This document shows, in pieces, positions 33,717 to 47,300 of a stretch of DNA of 64,000 nt (the first letter of the stretch is position 1; each line of letters starts with the position of its first letter). Under the pieces are notes generated by a model. The model was not told the DNA's origin. It searched no databases and saw only the letters and a program-made list of their open reading frames with translations. The DNA comes from Tridacna crocea (taxonomy: Eukaryota; Mollusca; Bivalvia; Cardiida; Cardiidae): contig OX031066.1 in NCBI GenBank assembly GCA_943736015.1, positions 11,040,245 through 11,104,244 on the forward strand. The letters are read 5' to 3'. Both the position numbers and the translations under genes were made by a program.

Positions 33717-33935
33717 TGAACTCTTTACCTCACAAAGTTTTAGACTTGTCCAGTTCAAAAGCATTTGCAGACAACAAAATAAATGGTATTCTAAATGTGT
33801 GCAAACGAGTCTTGATAAGGTAGCAAATGTTGTGGGAAAAGGAGAAAATGCTGATTACCAGCATTTTCTCCTTTTTCCGCTATGTTTTCTAAAGCTTTCT
33901 TTCCCAGGGTCATTTAAACTCAGGATTGTGTCTGT
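33717..33935 (+). mobile_element. MITE-A with decayed ends
   Basis: Hairpin and internal GCAGACAACAAAATAAATGG are present. The right end has lost GGTAAAGAGTTAA. Confidence 0.75.
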
Positions 33936-33995
33936 ATTGTGTGATGCAGGGCTTATTGCCATCTCTAGGGTAATTTTGAAAACAGCTTTGCAAAA

Positions 33996-34137
33996 TACAA
34001 GTACATTGTATTGAAAATCAAATAGAGGCTTGTATTTGAAATAACATGTACAAGTACATGTATTGAAAATCAAATACATGTAGAGGGTTTTATTTGCAAC
34101 ACAAGTACATGTATTGAAAATTAGATAGAGGCTTTTG
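33996..34137 (+). repeat. Short tandem repeat, ~52-bp unit, three copies
   Basis: Each unit has ACAAGTACATGTATTGAAAA followed by a TTAGATAGAGG-like segment. ACATGTACAAGTACATGT is itself palindromic. It ends where MITE-B begins. Confidence 0.65.
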
Positions 34138-34363
34138 ACCCTTTACCCCAGAAGGCATTTCTATGGTATCTCTAATTGACCCTAAATAACAGCAAGGATG
34201 AAGCTGTTTCTTATGTGTATACGAGACCTTTTGAAAGCATAGAAAACATTGTGACAAAAGGTGAAATTGCTCATCACGAGCAATTTCACCTTTTGCCACA
34301 ATGTTTTCCAACGGCTCCTACAACCAATGCATAGAAATGAGTATCTATGGAGTAAAGGGTTAA
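34138..34363. mobile_element. MITE-B, full length
   Basis: Hairpin GTGAAATTGCTCATCACGAG, right end AGTAAAGGGTTAA. The left TTAA has become TTGA. Confidence 0.83.
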
Positions 34364-34828
34364 ACATACTGATATAATTTTGACAAAAATTGGGCCAAAG
34401 GAATAATTGCATGTTAAGAGAAATTTGTCCTTTTGCCACACTGTTAACTCAAGATATGGTTTTTGGTCAATGTGTCATTGGGCAAGAAACTTCACAGCCC
34501 TAGCCTCGTACTAGTGAAACTCAGGACATAGTATTACATTAATATGCGAGATATTGCTGTGTTATAACTGAAATAATGTTTGATACTGAAATAATGTTGA
34601 AAGCAGTGTAAAATACCAGTTGGCCCTAGACAGGCAAAAGCCATCTGCAGAAGTGTGGCAATTCTGATTTTGTTGTAACAACTAATGCACCACTCAGACT
34701 GTAAATGATTGACATATTTAAGGAAAATAACTATTTTCCAGATTTTATTCACAATGTATCAAAAATTGGTTTTACAACATACAAAAAGAGCGACACAAAG
34801 GTAGTGACTACACATATTTTACTTGTCA

Positions 34829-35007
34829 ACTCTTTACCAGATGTTAAAATTTGAAACTTGTCCAAAATGAAAGTGACTCCTAAACCTTTATTTCTTTCTG
34901 GAAAGCATTATGGGAAAAAAGAAAATGCTACTTACTGGCATTTTCTCTTTTTCTCGTGAAATTCTGCAGGGCCTTCTTTTTCAGCAACTTTAAAACTAGG
35001 GATTGAC
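34829..35007 (+). mobile_element. MITE-A, decayed
   Basis: CAACTCTTTACCAGATG at the left and a weak hairpin (GAAAATGCTACTTACTGGCA). The right end is missing after GGGATTG. Confidence 0.68.
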
Positions 35008-35289
35008 AACAACTACATGGTTTTTGTGTAGGAGACATTAGAGTAGAGAAAGAGTCTCTCCAATCTGAAGTTGAACCCTGTTGGCTTTTTGTGTATTCTC
35101 GTGTATTGTTGTTTAATGCTGTTCAACAGCCAAGGTGAGTGACAGAAGTCAGTGCACCTATGCACTTGTTTCCTGGGACAGTTTCTAACTCAATTCCTGT
35201 AAGAGATTAAACAGTGAAGTGTCTGATGAACACAAGCATCCTGAACCATTGGTATCAAATACAGTATAACACTTGGTTCATCATTGATG

Positions 35290-35785
35290 TTAACCCTTTA
35301 CCAAACAATCCCTGGCTTTTACGACCCTGAAGCCTTTTGAAAAGATTGTGGGAAAAGGAGAAAATGCTGGCAACCAGCATTTTCTTCATTTCCCAAAATA
35401 TTTTCTACCCTTCCCAAATCACATTTCAATTTTTGATTCACATTTATTTCTTCTTCTGCAATTGCTTTCAATTTGGGCTAGTCCAAAAGTTTGCTGTTTG
35501 GTAAAGAGTTAAATACCTATCTTGAGAAACACTGCTCCCAACCTAAAGCACAAAAATTAACCCTTCACCACAAAGTAACAAGTTTTCACAACCCTGAAGG
35601 AGAAAACATTTGAAAACATTGTGGGAAAATGAGTAAATACTGGTAACCATCATTTCGTCTGTTTCCTATAATGTTTTCTATCCTTTTGAAAAACTTTGGT
35701 TCATTTGTATCCACTCTGACTTTTTCCTCTGCAGATGTTTTCAGTTTGGGAAGGTCTAGAATTTGCAGTTTGGAAAAGTGTACTG
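35290..35785 (-). mobile_element. Two MITE-A copies, same orientation
   Basis: 35290-35512 is full (TTAACCCTTTACC to GTAAAGAGTTAA). 35557-35785 is more diverged and ends TTTGGAAAAGTG. Confidence 0.8.
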
Positions 35786-35811
35786 CTAGATGCCTCCTGG
35801 AACTATCATAT

Positions 35812-36040
35812 TTAACACTTTACCAAACAATAAAAATTCTGGACTAGTCCAAATTGAAAGCATTTCCAGAAGACAAAAAAATTTGAATAAAAAATTGAAA
35901 TTTCATTTGGAAATGGTAGAAAACATTGTGGGAAAAGGAGAAAATCCTGGTTACCAGCATTTTCTCCTTTTCCTATAATGCTTTCAAAAGGCCTCATCCT
36001 CTGGCTCGTGAAAGCACAGTATTGTTTAGTAAAGGGTTAA
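35812..36040 (+). mobile_element. MITE-A, full length
   Basis: TTAACACTTTACCAAACAAT to TTTAGTAAAGGGTTAA. The hairpin has two mismatches at its tip. Confidence 0.85.
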
Positions 36041-36142
36041 ATGCATCTAATGAAGTAAACTGAGCAAGTCACATGGAACCATGAAATTCATTTCCTCTAG
36101 CAACCAATGGTGTAAGTCCAAGATGAGACCTCCATAATCAGT

Positions 36143-36362
36143 TTAACTCTTCAACAAACAATCCCTGGTTTTTACGACCCTGAGTTAGAAGGCTTTTGAA
36201 AACATTGTGGGAAAAGGAGAAAATGCTGGTAAACAGCATTTTCTCCTTTTCCCACAATGTTTTCTACCCTGATGGAAACAAATTTCAAATTACGTTACAT
36301 TTCTTTTGTCGTCTGCAAGTGCTTTTAATTTGTAAAAAAATTTGCGGTGTGGTAAAGGGTTT
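36143..36362 (-). mobile_element. MITE-A, full length, right TTAA lost
   Basis: TTAACTCTTCAACAAACAAT at the left, perfect hairpin centre, and GTGTGGTAAAGGGTTTG at the right. Confidence 0.82.
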
Positions 36363-36415
36363 GTCTTTGTCTATGATTTCAATTGAATCAGCAATGGTAA
36401 TAGGCATTTTAGGTG

Positions 36416-36651
36416 TTAACCTTTACCCCATAAGGCATTTCTATGGTATCTCTAATTGACCCTAAATAACGGCAAGGATGACGCCATTTTTATGTGTATT
36501 TGACACCTTTTGCACCCTTTGGTAGCATGTAAAACATTGTGACAAAAGGTGAAATTGCTTGTCACGAGTAATTTCACCTTTTGTCACAATGTTTTCCAAA
36601 GGCTCCTACAAACAATGCATAGAAATGAGTATCTATAGAGGAAAGGGTTAA
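36416..36651. mobile_element. MITE-B, full length, opposite arm order
   Basis: TTAACCTTTACCCCATAAGG to GAGGAAAGGGTTAA. Hairpin GTGAAATTGCTTGTCACGAG. Confidence 0.84.
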
Positions 36652-36789
36652 TAGTAGAAAACGTCCTTCTCCTTCCCGAAATAATCAGATTACCAAAGAT
36701 ACATGCACAACATATATTACAACAATTAATTTATCAGAAAGTTATTCTAATTTTAAACTTTCCCTCTCCAAGCAATAGGATCTTACTCT

Positions 36790-37021
36790 TTAACTCTTTA
36801 CCAGATGACAAAATTTTAGGCTATTCCCAATTGAAAGCATTTACAGACAACAAAATAAAAGTGATTGAAAATTTGAAATTTGTTTTGGGAAGGGCAAAAA
36901 CATTGTGGGAAAAGGAGAAAATGCTGGTTACCAGCATTTTCTCCTTTTCCCACAATATTTACAAAAGGCTTCTTTTTTTCTCAGGGTCGTGAAAAGTTGG
37001 GATTGTGTGGTAAAGGATTAA
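36790..37021 (+). mobile_element. MITE-A, full length
   Basis: TTAACTCTTTACCAGATGAC to GTGTGGTAAAGGATTAA. The hairpin arms are perfect from CATTGTGGG inward. Confidence 0.88.
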
Positions 37022-37352
37022 AGATCCGACATCTTCCAAAAACCATATACAAGTATAAACTTTTTTGGTCTTTGACAAGTAAAGGTAATACATTAACAGC
37101 CCAAGAGAAAATGATAAATACATTTTGCATTAATACAAGAAACATCATGTAGAATTGGTTCATGATTCTACTGTAGGAAGTAATTGGAAACATTATTGTG
37201 GTAAACATCATAAAATTATACAGAAAATGCCCAAAATCAAACACATTGTATCTCCATTGTTACACACTTGATATCTTTCTTCTTATCCAAAACTTATTTC
37301 CAGAGTATATGTACATGGATACATGTTTGGGTATGTAATGCTTTATAAGCAT

Positions 37353-37583
37353 TTAACCCATTACCACACAATTCCTACTTTTGACGCCACTGAGAAAGAA
37401 GCCTTTAAAAAACATTGTGGGAAAAGCAGAAAATGCTGGTAACCAGCATTTTCTCCTTTTCCCAGAATGTTTTCTACCCTTCACAAAACAAATTTCAAAT
37501 TTTAAGTCATACATTTATTTTGTCATCTACAAATGCTTTCAATTTGGACAAGTCTATAATATTGTCATTTGGTAATGAGTTAA
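37353..37583 (-). mobile_element. MITE-A carrying the first AATAAA after MAU2
   Basis: TTAACCCATTACCACACAAT to TTTGGTAATGAGTTAA. On the minus strand it reads GATGACAAAATAAATG, with AATAAA at 37519-37514. This is the nearest canonical hexamer I see downstream of the MAU2 stop. Confidence 0.86.
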
Positions 37584-37789
37584 AGTTCGGGTGGTCCAAA
37601 ATACATGTACATGTGCCGTGTTAGGTAATGTGTGTTTGATTTTTCACCACCAGGTTCTCTCAAATGAACAACTTTTTTTTTTTAAATCCAAGATCAGTCC
37701 TTTTGTTCATTCTAATCTTTATCATTATTCTTCTTAACACAAGCTTGGATTCTGCTAGGCAAGTATAGCGCTAACCAATTACAACATTA

Positions 37790-37996
37790 CATAATTTGCC
37801 TTGTTCAACAGCAACAAATTAGCAGGAAAACTAAACACTGCTCAAATTGTACAAGTTGTATTTGATAGAGTGGAATACATTGTGGGAAAAGAAATGAAAT
37901 GCTGGTTACCAGCATTTTCTCCTTTTTCCAACAACTTTGTCATAGTCTTCTCTCTCAAGGTTATTACAACTCTTGATTGTGCTGTAGAGGGTTTAA
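37790..37996 (+). mobile_element. MITE-A, decayed
   Basis: A hairpin remnant (GAAATGAAATGCTGGTTACC) between weak ends. Its right end merges with the next copy's TTAA. Confidence 0.65.
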
Positions 37997-38215
37997 CTCA
38001 TCAAACAACAAAATTTTAGGTTTCTCCAAATTGGAAGCATTTGCAGACAACAAAATAAAAGTGACTGAAAAGTTTGAATTTTTTTTGTGAAAGGTAGAAA
38101 ACATGAAAAAAGGGGAAAATGCTGGTTACCAGCATTTTCTCCCTTTCCCACAATGTTTTCTAAAGGCTTCTTTCTCTGGATGGTCAAAAGTAGGGATTGT
38201 ATAGAAATGGGTTAA
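37993..38215 (+). mobile_element. MITE-A in the presumed MAU2 3' UTR
   Basis: TTAACTCATCAAACAACAAA to ATAGAAATGGGTTAA. It ends 17 bases from the MAU2 stop codon, so MAU2 mRNA should carry its hairpin in reverse sense. Confidence 0.86.
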
Positions 38216-38232
38216 ATTATCTGTTAATAGTA

Positions 38233-38322
38233 TCACTCTTGACTTCCAAACGGCTTTATTCCACCATAAAGGTCCGACGTTCCTGCTGTATTTAAGTGAA
38301 ATGGGCATGGTCCCTCAGTCCA
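38233..38322 (-). CDS. MAU2: MAU2 last coding exon
   Basis: 29 codons plus TGA after a T-rich acceptor: [14 protein letters not shown] through KPFGSQE. WTEGP corresponds to vertebrate WTDGP; the tail beyond it is divergent. A MITE-A copy begins 17 bases past the stop. Confidence 0.9.
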   Translation of the reverse strand, partial: WTEGPCPFHLNTAGTSDLYGGIKPFGSQE

Positions 38323-41300
38323 CTGAAAAAAAAAAAGAAGATAAAGTTTTCTGCAATTTTTTGTCTATTATTACGAAATATGATACAAAAAACATTAAAA
38401 ACAACAAAAATGCCAAAATTAAAACACTTCTTAACCATGCATTTAACCCTTTACCGTGCAATCTCAAGTTCTGATGATCTAGATCTAGAAGAAGCCTTTT
38501 GAAAACACTGTGGGAAAAGCCTGGTAACTAGCAAAAGCCATAAATTTGGACTAGTCCAAAACTTCCTCATTTTGGTACAAACTTGACTCAGCTCTTTAAC
38601 ATGTAACGACTATGCAATAGATAACTCCTTGACTGATTGATTGATTGATTGTATGTTGTTTAATGCCTTTTTCAACATTCTTTCAGTTATATTGTGGCGG
38701 CCAGTGTACATATTGATGCGTTCCTGGAGTTTCTTTTACCAGTACTTCGTACAATTTTCTTTCCAAGCCATTGGCTGCCTTCCCATATGATCACCTTCGA
38801 AACAATGCTCAGCAATGGGAGAGGAATGCATCCTGTTGCAGTGACTATCATCAATCCTCGGAAAGAAATTGCTCAAACCAGGGGTCCTAGCCAGGAATTG
38901 AATCCTGGACTCCATGTTTTCAAGTCGTACCATTACCGACTGAGCCATTGGGGCTTGGCTAAAACTCCTTCAAAGTTTTCGTATGATGTAGGGATTATTC
39001 ACTGTATATTAATCACAATTAGATACAAAAACATTGTAGAACAAATCAGAAATGCTTATTACAATTACTTTCTTCTTCTACCACAATGTTTTAAAATTAT
39101 CTGCTGCAAGATAAAAAATCATCTCGACAAGGGATAACATTTTATCTCTTTATAGCACAATACCGAAAATTAACTACTAACAAAAAGAAGGCCTTTGAAA
39201 ACACTGTGGGAATGGAGAAAGTGCTGGTAACAAGAATTTTCTCCTATTACCACAGTTTTCTACCCTATAGAAGACATATTTTATATTGCAGTAATATTTG
39301 TTTTGTCATCTGCAAATGCTTTCAGTTTAGACTGGTTAAATTCTAACACAAGGACAACAATATGTTTCACTGGTATTAAAGTACTATCTCCATGAATTTC
39401 TCTTTTCAATTGAAAGGCAATGTTCACCCTATTGGACCCTACAATTTATGCCTTGGACATGAGCCCTATGAAGAACGATTCTAAAATTTAAGTGAACTGA
39501 TTTTACAAAAGCCATAATTTGAGACTGATCGGTAATTTTGCAGTCAAATCTTCGAATTGTGTTGTTAGCCTACGTGAAAGATGACAAAATGATACATATT
39601 GTAATCATTTGTAAACCACAAGTTTAGTCAAGCTCATCGATGAAACTTGTCTTTGAGCAGGAGATGTTTATTTTTTTCCCCCCATAATGTTTCAAAAAGG
39701 CAGGGTTGATCTGATATAGGACTGGGTGATAAAGGAATACACATCTAAGGTTTATTTTTATATCAACTGTTCATACCTGTATAAGTCCATGCTCTGACAG
39801 CTGTGAAGACTGAAAATGGTCCTTTAACAAGGACTGTGAGAAGCTAGTGTGCAACTCTCTGCCTTCTTCTTCATTGGCTCTATCTCCTAGGAGTCTGTAC
39901 AGATCTGGTTAAAATGAAATATTATGCTACAAAACTATTATAACATAAACATCTCAAAGTCTAGATGAAAATGTAGATAAAAAATCAGATGCTGCCAACA
40001 GAGATCTCCTGCAAACCCCCACTATTTTCTAGAGCAAAATCCCACTAGTAAGACCACCCATCATACTTTTCAAAACAAGGCTACTGACTATTGAGTATCC
40101 CTTGTTTATGACCTGACTGAGAAACAAAGGTGCGAAAATCAAGATGTTAGAAAGAAGTGGTGAAACTTGAGCATTTGTTTCCTGGGTTTGAATTGAATAG
40201 GTAAATATGTGTTAATTTTGAAAAATTGTGGGTGTGATTTTGGCATAACTGGATGCTTGTATTTCCAGGTTTGTTGATCACTGAAATAAAAGAGGAAGAG
40301 ATAGGTTTTACAAAAGAGATGTTTGTAAGGACTGGTAGCTTGTACTCTCAGGGTGGTCAAAAGTGACCTCCAACTTTACATATTTCTAAAGTGCTGTAGA
40401 GGTTATTGCACAGCTGATGAGGGCCAGAGAGTGATGTACGCCCAGCCAGCAACTCAACATCTGCCCAGGCGTTATTACCCTGTTGCTACAAGTATGTCTA
40501 AAGAGACAATGAGTTCAATTCAGTACTTGCAGAATATTTCCTCATATCTTCATGCAGTTTTATAAACGCTTTCTCAAATGACAAATTTTATAACTGGCCT
40601 AAATTGAAACCATTTACAGACAAAAAATCAAGTCTGCTTCTGTTTCACTATTGAGGTTTGGTGCTGGAATCATTTTGGGACTAGCATGCAAAACATCATA
40701 TAACTAGTATGGACCCAATTTTTTTTAAAAATCTACATTGATGTTTCAATAGTGTCTCTTTCCTTTAACACAAACAAATCATCTATTTTCAAAACAAGTG
40801 GAATCTGTACTGACCTTTAAGAAGTGATGATGCCCATAATTGAACATGCACATCTGGTATTTTGCCTGCTAATTGCATGGCTGGTGTTACCATATTTAGA
40901 GATTCCTGAAAAAAAAAGAGGGAGAGAGACTAAGTGTGAAAACATGTTTACTAAAATCAAGCACTCTACAATATTTTATAGTCAGTCAATCAGTTGGCTA
41001 AGTCTCAGAATTTAGAGTTAAGAAATGTGCCAAAAATAGGTGTTGACTTATGGCACCTCAAAACTAACACAAGAGGGCCATGATGGCCCTGTATCGCTCC
41101 ACTGGCTTTTTAACTCTTTACCACACAAATTGAAGTGTTCATGACCATGAAAAAGAGGGCCTTCAAAAACAATGAATGCTGTCAGGCAGTACAAGCAGGT
41201 TAATTCATTAGCATGAAAGGTAAAATCCTTGGAAAAATAAGCTGAATGATAGAAGCCTTACTCTGAATTTATTATTGACCTCATGTGAGCATAACTATTA

Positions 41301-44300
41301 GCATCAAAAAAATGAATCACACTTGAAAACAGAATATTTTCTATCAAAAAAACTTGATGTCTAGCACCAATCATGTATCAATGCAGTTTGATAATCAAGG
41401 GAGGTAAATAGTACCATACTTTATCTTTCATAAAAAAGAGTTATTTCCCTTGATTAATGTATAAATTGAAGTGACTATATCTTGAGGCCCATGTTAAACT
41501 TGTGATCCCTTGATGGAGCCAATTTTGAACCCAGACCTACAATATGAAACTAGAATGTGTGGTTATAAACACGAAGATTTTTGAATCTTGCCCTATAAAA
41601 AGCCCTGTACAACAAGTTTGCTCAATAAAAGGCCCTGTAAAATATGTGACCCATGAGACAGGTTTATAAAGCTAATGTAAAACTTGTGACCCCTGGGGTG
41701 GGGTCAAACTTGACCCCCAAAGTTAAAATTTTGGCCCTCTTGGTAGAGGCCCATTAGATAAAGCTACATGCAAAATTTGGTAGCCCTAGGCCTTATGGCT
41801 ATGTACAAGTAGATTATTAAAGTTTCCCTATGTAAGCCAATGTAAAACTTGTGATCCCCTGTGACGGGGGCTAAATTTGACCCCAGGGCTATAATTTTGG
41901 GCACCCTTGGTAGAGACCCCCTAGATAAAGCTACATGCAAAATTTGATAGCCCTAGTCCTTATAGCTAGGTGCGACAAGATTTTGAAAGTTTTCCCTATA
42001 TAAGCCCATGTAAATTTTGTTACCCCCCGGGGCGGGGCCAAATTTGACCCCTGGGCTATAAGTTGGACACCCTTGGTAGAGGTCCACTAGATAAAGCTAC
42101 ATGCCAAATTTGGTAGCCCTAGGCCCTATGGCTAGGTGGAAAAGGAGTTTTAAAAGTTCTCCCTATATAAGCCCATGTAAAACTTGTGACCCCCGGGGCG
42201 GGGCCAATTTTGACCCCAGGGCTATAATTTGAAGAAACTTGGTAGAGGTCCACTAGATAAAGCTACATGCCAAATTTGGTAGCTCTAGGCCTTACGGTTT
42301 CAGACAAGAAGATTTTCAAAATTTTTCAGTTTTGTTGCCATGGCAACAAGAGTTTTTGAAGGAATTAAATTCTTTCAAGAAATTCTGAAGAGGACCATGG
42401 CAGGATCATTTCTGTGAAGTTTCATCAAAATTGGATGGGTAGTTTCAGAGAAGAAGATGTTTAAAGAAAAAGTTAACGCACGGACGGACGCACGACGGAC
42501 AACGGGCCATGACATAAGCCCGCTGGCCTTCGGCCAGTGGAGCTAAAAAATTGGAAAGTTCAATTCTAATTTCACAATTCAGTTTTCTACCAGCAACAAT
42601 AATTTTGCCATACTATACTGTTACACATTGTCAGATTTATAAAAATTATACTTAAGTACTTTGCAATGGTTTGAATTTAATCTTTCTGCAATTTTACCCC
42701 TGAAGTAGGGTATTCCATTTCATTGTAACATAATCTTCGAGCCTCATATTTCAGCATCTCATTTCTATCTCTATTGCATTTTTTAATTTCATCAAGTTCA
42801 TACAGAAGAGTAAAAGAATCAAATAGCACCTGAATTGAATCTTTACTAGACAATGAAACTTGAGATACTTCCTGGAGGGCAGAAAACATTGTGGGAAAAG
42901 GAGGAAATGCTGGTTACTAGCATTTTTCTCCTTTTCCAAAAATGTTTTCAAAAGCCTTCTTCATCAGGGTCTCTAAAAGTTAGGAATGCGAGGTAAAGAG
43001 TTAGTAAAGGGTTACTGAATCTTACAAATGATTCAGTTTCAAATATTCATAGATGAAAAAATCCTAAATGTATTTGTAAAAGACACTGACTTAAAATGGC
43101 AAGAACAGCAATAGTTCAAATTGTTAGTGAGAAATCAGAACTGCTAAACCACTATTTTCCGTTAAAAATCATCATAAAACAAGGTATTTCTGTACAGGGT
43201 AAGTTTTTTTTAAAAAGTGTACAATTAGATCGGACTGCACAACTTGTTTTGTAATACTGTCAAGCTAAGGTTATTGAATTTCAGACTTGTTCAAAGTCTT
43301 TTGAAGATGGCAACTTGAATGTAGCTAATACAACAAAATTTGAAAGTTGACTGGAAAAAGAGGAAAATGCTGGTGAAAAGCATGTTCTCCTTCTCTCACA
43401 ATGTGCTATGAAGCTTCATTACTCAGGGTTATTGAACACATGAAACAGAGGGTTGTTAGGTAATAGGATTATTAAATTCACATTTCTCCTATGATGCACA
43501 AAGGAAGTTCAAGCAATAATACAAGAACTGGTACACACCAATATCTTGAAATTCAGCTTTGAGTGTCACACTTACCCTACTATTTCCTAAAGATAAAAAT
43601 ATATGTCCAAGCAGTACCAAAGAACAAGAGGTCAAGCGATTCAGGTCTTCAGCGTTTGCCATTTTCAATGTTTCCCGCAAGTATCTCCTACAATGGAGAT
43701 GAAAAACAGTGCCAATCAGTAGATTACTAGAACTTAAGATTAAAAGGTTAAAGGAACATAAATCCTTTTCATAAAATATAACAAGTACTTGCTACAGTAC
43801 AATGCCCTATCCTGCTCCATCTACAATCATTAAAGATATATCTATACTTGTTTCTAGCAGTCTTTAACTCATTACCAAACGACAAAATTTTAGTTTTGTC
43901 CAAATCGAAAGCATTTGCAGATGACAGAATAAAAGTGACTGAAAATTTTAAACTTACTTTGGGAAGGTAGAAAACATTGTGGAAAAAGGAGAAAATGCTG
44001 GTTACCAGCATTTTCTCCTTTTTCCTCAATGTTTTTCTACAGGCTTCTTTTTCAGGGTTGTCAAAAGTAGGGATGGTGTGGTAATGGGTTAACTCATTTC
44101 ATATTTGCTTAACTAACTCTTATTACTGTAATAGCTCCCAGCCAAATGTTGTCCCTGAGAGTTGTAAGGTTGCCTTGATTACAAACAATAGAAAATGCAT
44201 TTCTTTATCTGGAGACCATAAAGTCACTCTTGTGGTGTTTCTGGATTTGAATGAAAGATTTTCTATATATATCTTGTTATGGGAGACTACTCCTTCATGC

Positions 44301-47300
44301 ATAGCTTTGTCCTGATTTAGATACAATACCTGAACAGGGCATTGGGGAAATATCTCTTTGGATCAGTGGTTATGCTATTGATCTCAAAACCTCAAAATCA
44401 ATTTTGACCCGTAGGCTGCTATTCGCGTTTCACTGACCTTTTGCAGACAGCGTAGATCAAGATCAGACTGCACAAAACGTGTAGTCTGATCTTTGATCTA
44501 CACAGTCCAATTGTGAGATATATTTCCCCAAAACATGACTGTGAAACAACATTTTGGATATTAGTATCATATTGAAAATTTAGCTTTAGTTTTTTTAGCA
44601 GGATAAGGGTTAAACTTGTTCAAAAAGCTTTTGAAAACACTAGATCAAAATAACTAATGCAATAGGACTTGCCTTCTGAAAGGTACATAGAATTGTAAGG
44701 ATAGGAGAAAATGCTGGTTTCCGGCTTTTTTTCTTTTTCCAACAATGTTGTCCATGGCTTCTTCCATTAGGAGATAAAGATTTTATAGCATGGAATTGTT
44801 TGGAAGAAGGTTAACATAGATCATTATGAAAAATGCTTACTTTGCATCATTATACTGTGCCTGGAAAAATGCCTGTAAACCTTGAACATAATAAGCTGAT
44901 GCCTTCAAACTGTGAGAACTGAAAAATGAATAAATCTCCCCTTATTTTCAAGAAAAAAATAAATGAACTATAGAAAAAGTAACCAGGGCCTTTTAGGATT
45001 TATTTGGTGCCAATCAATTTTTTTGTTAAATACTGATACATATAAAGAGTACAGAATTTACTTTTACATGCAAATCTGCAGAAGCAGAACAATTACTTAA
45101 AGTCAAAATGTGCAAATTTCGAGTTAAAGTAAGGGGTTGTTTTGTATTAAGTCAATTGTGGCATGGTACTTATTATAATATAATCCCACTTATGCAACAG
45201 ATGTTACAAATCACATGACATTCCTGAAAAGTTTTTCAAAATTCTGGTAAGAAATCTATAAATACCTTACGAGGCTCTGTTATGTAAGGTTCAGTAAGCC
45301 AATACCTCTTGAACATATTTTTTTCTGATGTTTGTGTTACTTATTGACTGATTATTTGCGAGCAATCACCTTACATAATTCAGTGCTAAATTATTTTTTA
45401 AGTTTGGTGGGATTCAGAAATTCTGAACTGCTCCCTTTACCAAACAACAAAATTTAAGACTGGTCCACACTGAAAGCACTTTCAGATGACAAAGTAATCT
45501 TAACTAAAAAATTGAAATCTGTTTCCAGCAGGGCAGAAACATTTGTGGGAAAAGAAAAAAATGCTGGTTACCAGCATTTTTTTCTTTTCCCACAATGTTT
45601 TCTAAAGGTTTCTTTCTCCGGGTCGTCAAAAGTAGGGATTGTATGGTAATGGGTTCAAACCATATGTTGGGCACTTGGCACTCATCAGACAAGCCTCACT
45701 GCTTCAATTCTAATGAGTACCCATAGAATAGGTTTTACAAAATAAATTCTGTTTTGGTTCCTTTATGTTTGCTGTTGCATAAAGACATCTTCTACATTTA
45801 GTTTTTACAAAATGTTCCGTGTATTATTATCATATGACATACAACAGGATGGTAAGATCTTTATGCATGGGTTCCAATGATCTTATCAGATCTAAAATTC
45901 CCAGAGTTTTGATAAAGCACGAAGGGTACTGTACCATATACTGTGTTAGGGGCAATAACAACTTTTCTCTGTGCTTCAACATTTTCACATGTATCTATTT
46001 CATAACATCTCAACCCATCTTAAGCTTTCTTTTTTCATTTGAGTGTTTTTAAAATGGTCTACGGCAAAGTTTATCAGGTGGTAACTAGTTAACAATGCAA
46101 TGTTTCTCCATCAAGATGCAATTACTTCATACCTAGATTGAAGGTTCTCAGGTTCGATCTGTTCTAATAGCCCAAGTAAATCTTGATGTCTACTCATACG
46201 AGAATAAACCATGGCAAGATTAAGTTTGATGAACAGGGAGAGTTCTGTATTATCTGCCAACTGTAGATAAGGAAAAATATCAGTTTCAATTTCTTAAAAA
46301 ATATCAGTTTCAATTCCTTCAACATACAGTACAAAATCAGACTAACTGCAATAAAAGATTGTAAGAGACTAACTGTTTGTTACCAACTAAATGAAAACCC
46401 TTAACAATCTAATTTGTTGATAATGGTTTAATTTTCTGTACTAGATGACAAAATTCTAGACTTATCAATACTGAAAGCATTTGCAGACGACAAGTGTGGC
46501 TTAAATGATTGGATTTATCTTTGTTAGCATAGAAAACATAAGCTGAAAAGGAAAAAAGCTGGTTAAAAGTATTTTTCTCCTTTTTGCACAATTTCCTTTT
46601 CAAAAGTCAAAAGGTTTTTTGAACATAGGCATGATAAGTAAAGGAATATTCTAACATGACATGTGACTTTGGCTCTATAAACACAGTGCGAGGGAAATGT
46701 GGTAAAATCTGCGACAATCCATGTAGAGTGACGTCATCCTATATCGAGTGACTTCATTCACTGAGTGAGTTATTCAATGGAATATCATCTGCGTCTTTAC
46801 TCCAAGTTTGAACTTGTTTTCCTTTCAATGAGAATTGGCCATATTAGAATCAAAATAATCTTTCTATCATGGTAAATCGTTCAATAAACCATGTTTTGAC
46901 TTATGAGGTGCAGTGAATAACCCACTCGGGCTATCGCCCTCGTGGATTATTTATTGTGCCTCATAACTCACAACTGTGGTTTATTGAACGATATACCATG
47001 ATAGAAAGAAGATTATTTCTTAATTCAAAAACAAGTATGACATGATAAGTTTAGTTCCTGACAAAAAAAAAATGTTAAAAAAATCTTTTGACTGATGTTT
47101 ATCTTCTTCACTGTCTGAGAAAGCACCCACTGGTGCTTTTGGCTGTCTGAGTAATAAGCTATTCTCCTTTTCTACAATGTTTCAAGACAAATTTTATCAT
47201 TTCAACCTCAAGTTATTCATTATCATCAAACACTTTCAATATGTTCATTTTGAAAGATTCTATAATATTGTAGTCTAGTCCTAGCCTATACCCCTTAAGG

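Noticed and set aside
40353-40565. Open frame with [17 protein letters not shown].
   Set aside because: It lies in a MAU2 intron on the opposite strand. No family is recognised, and there is no splice or repeat evidence.
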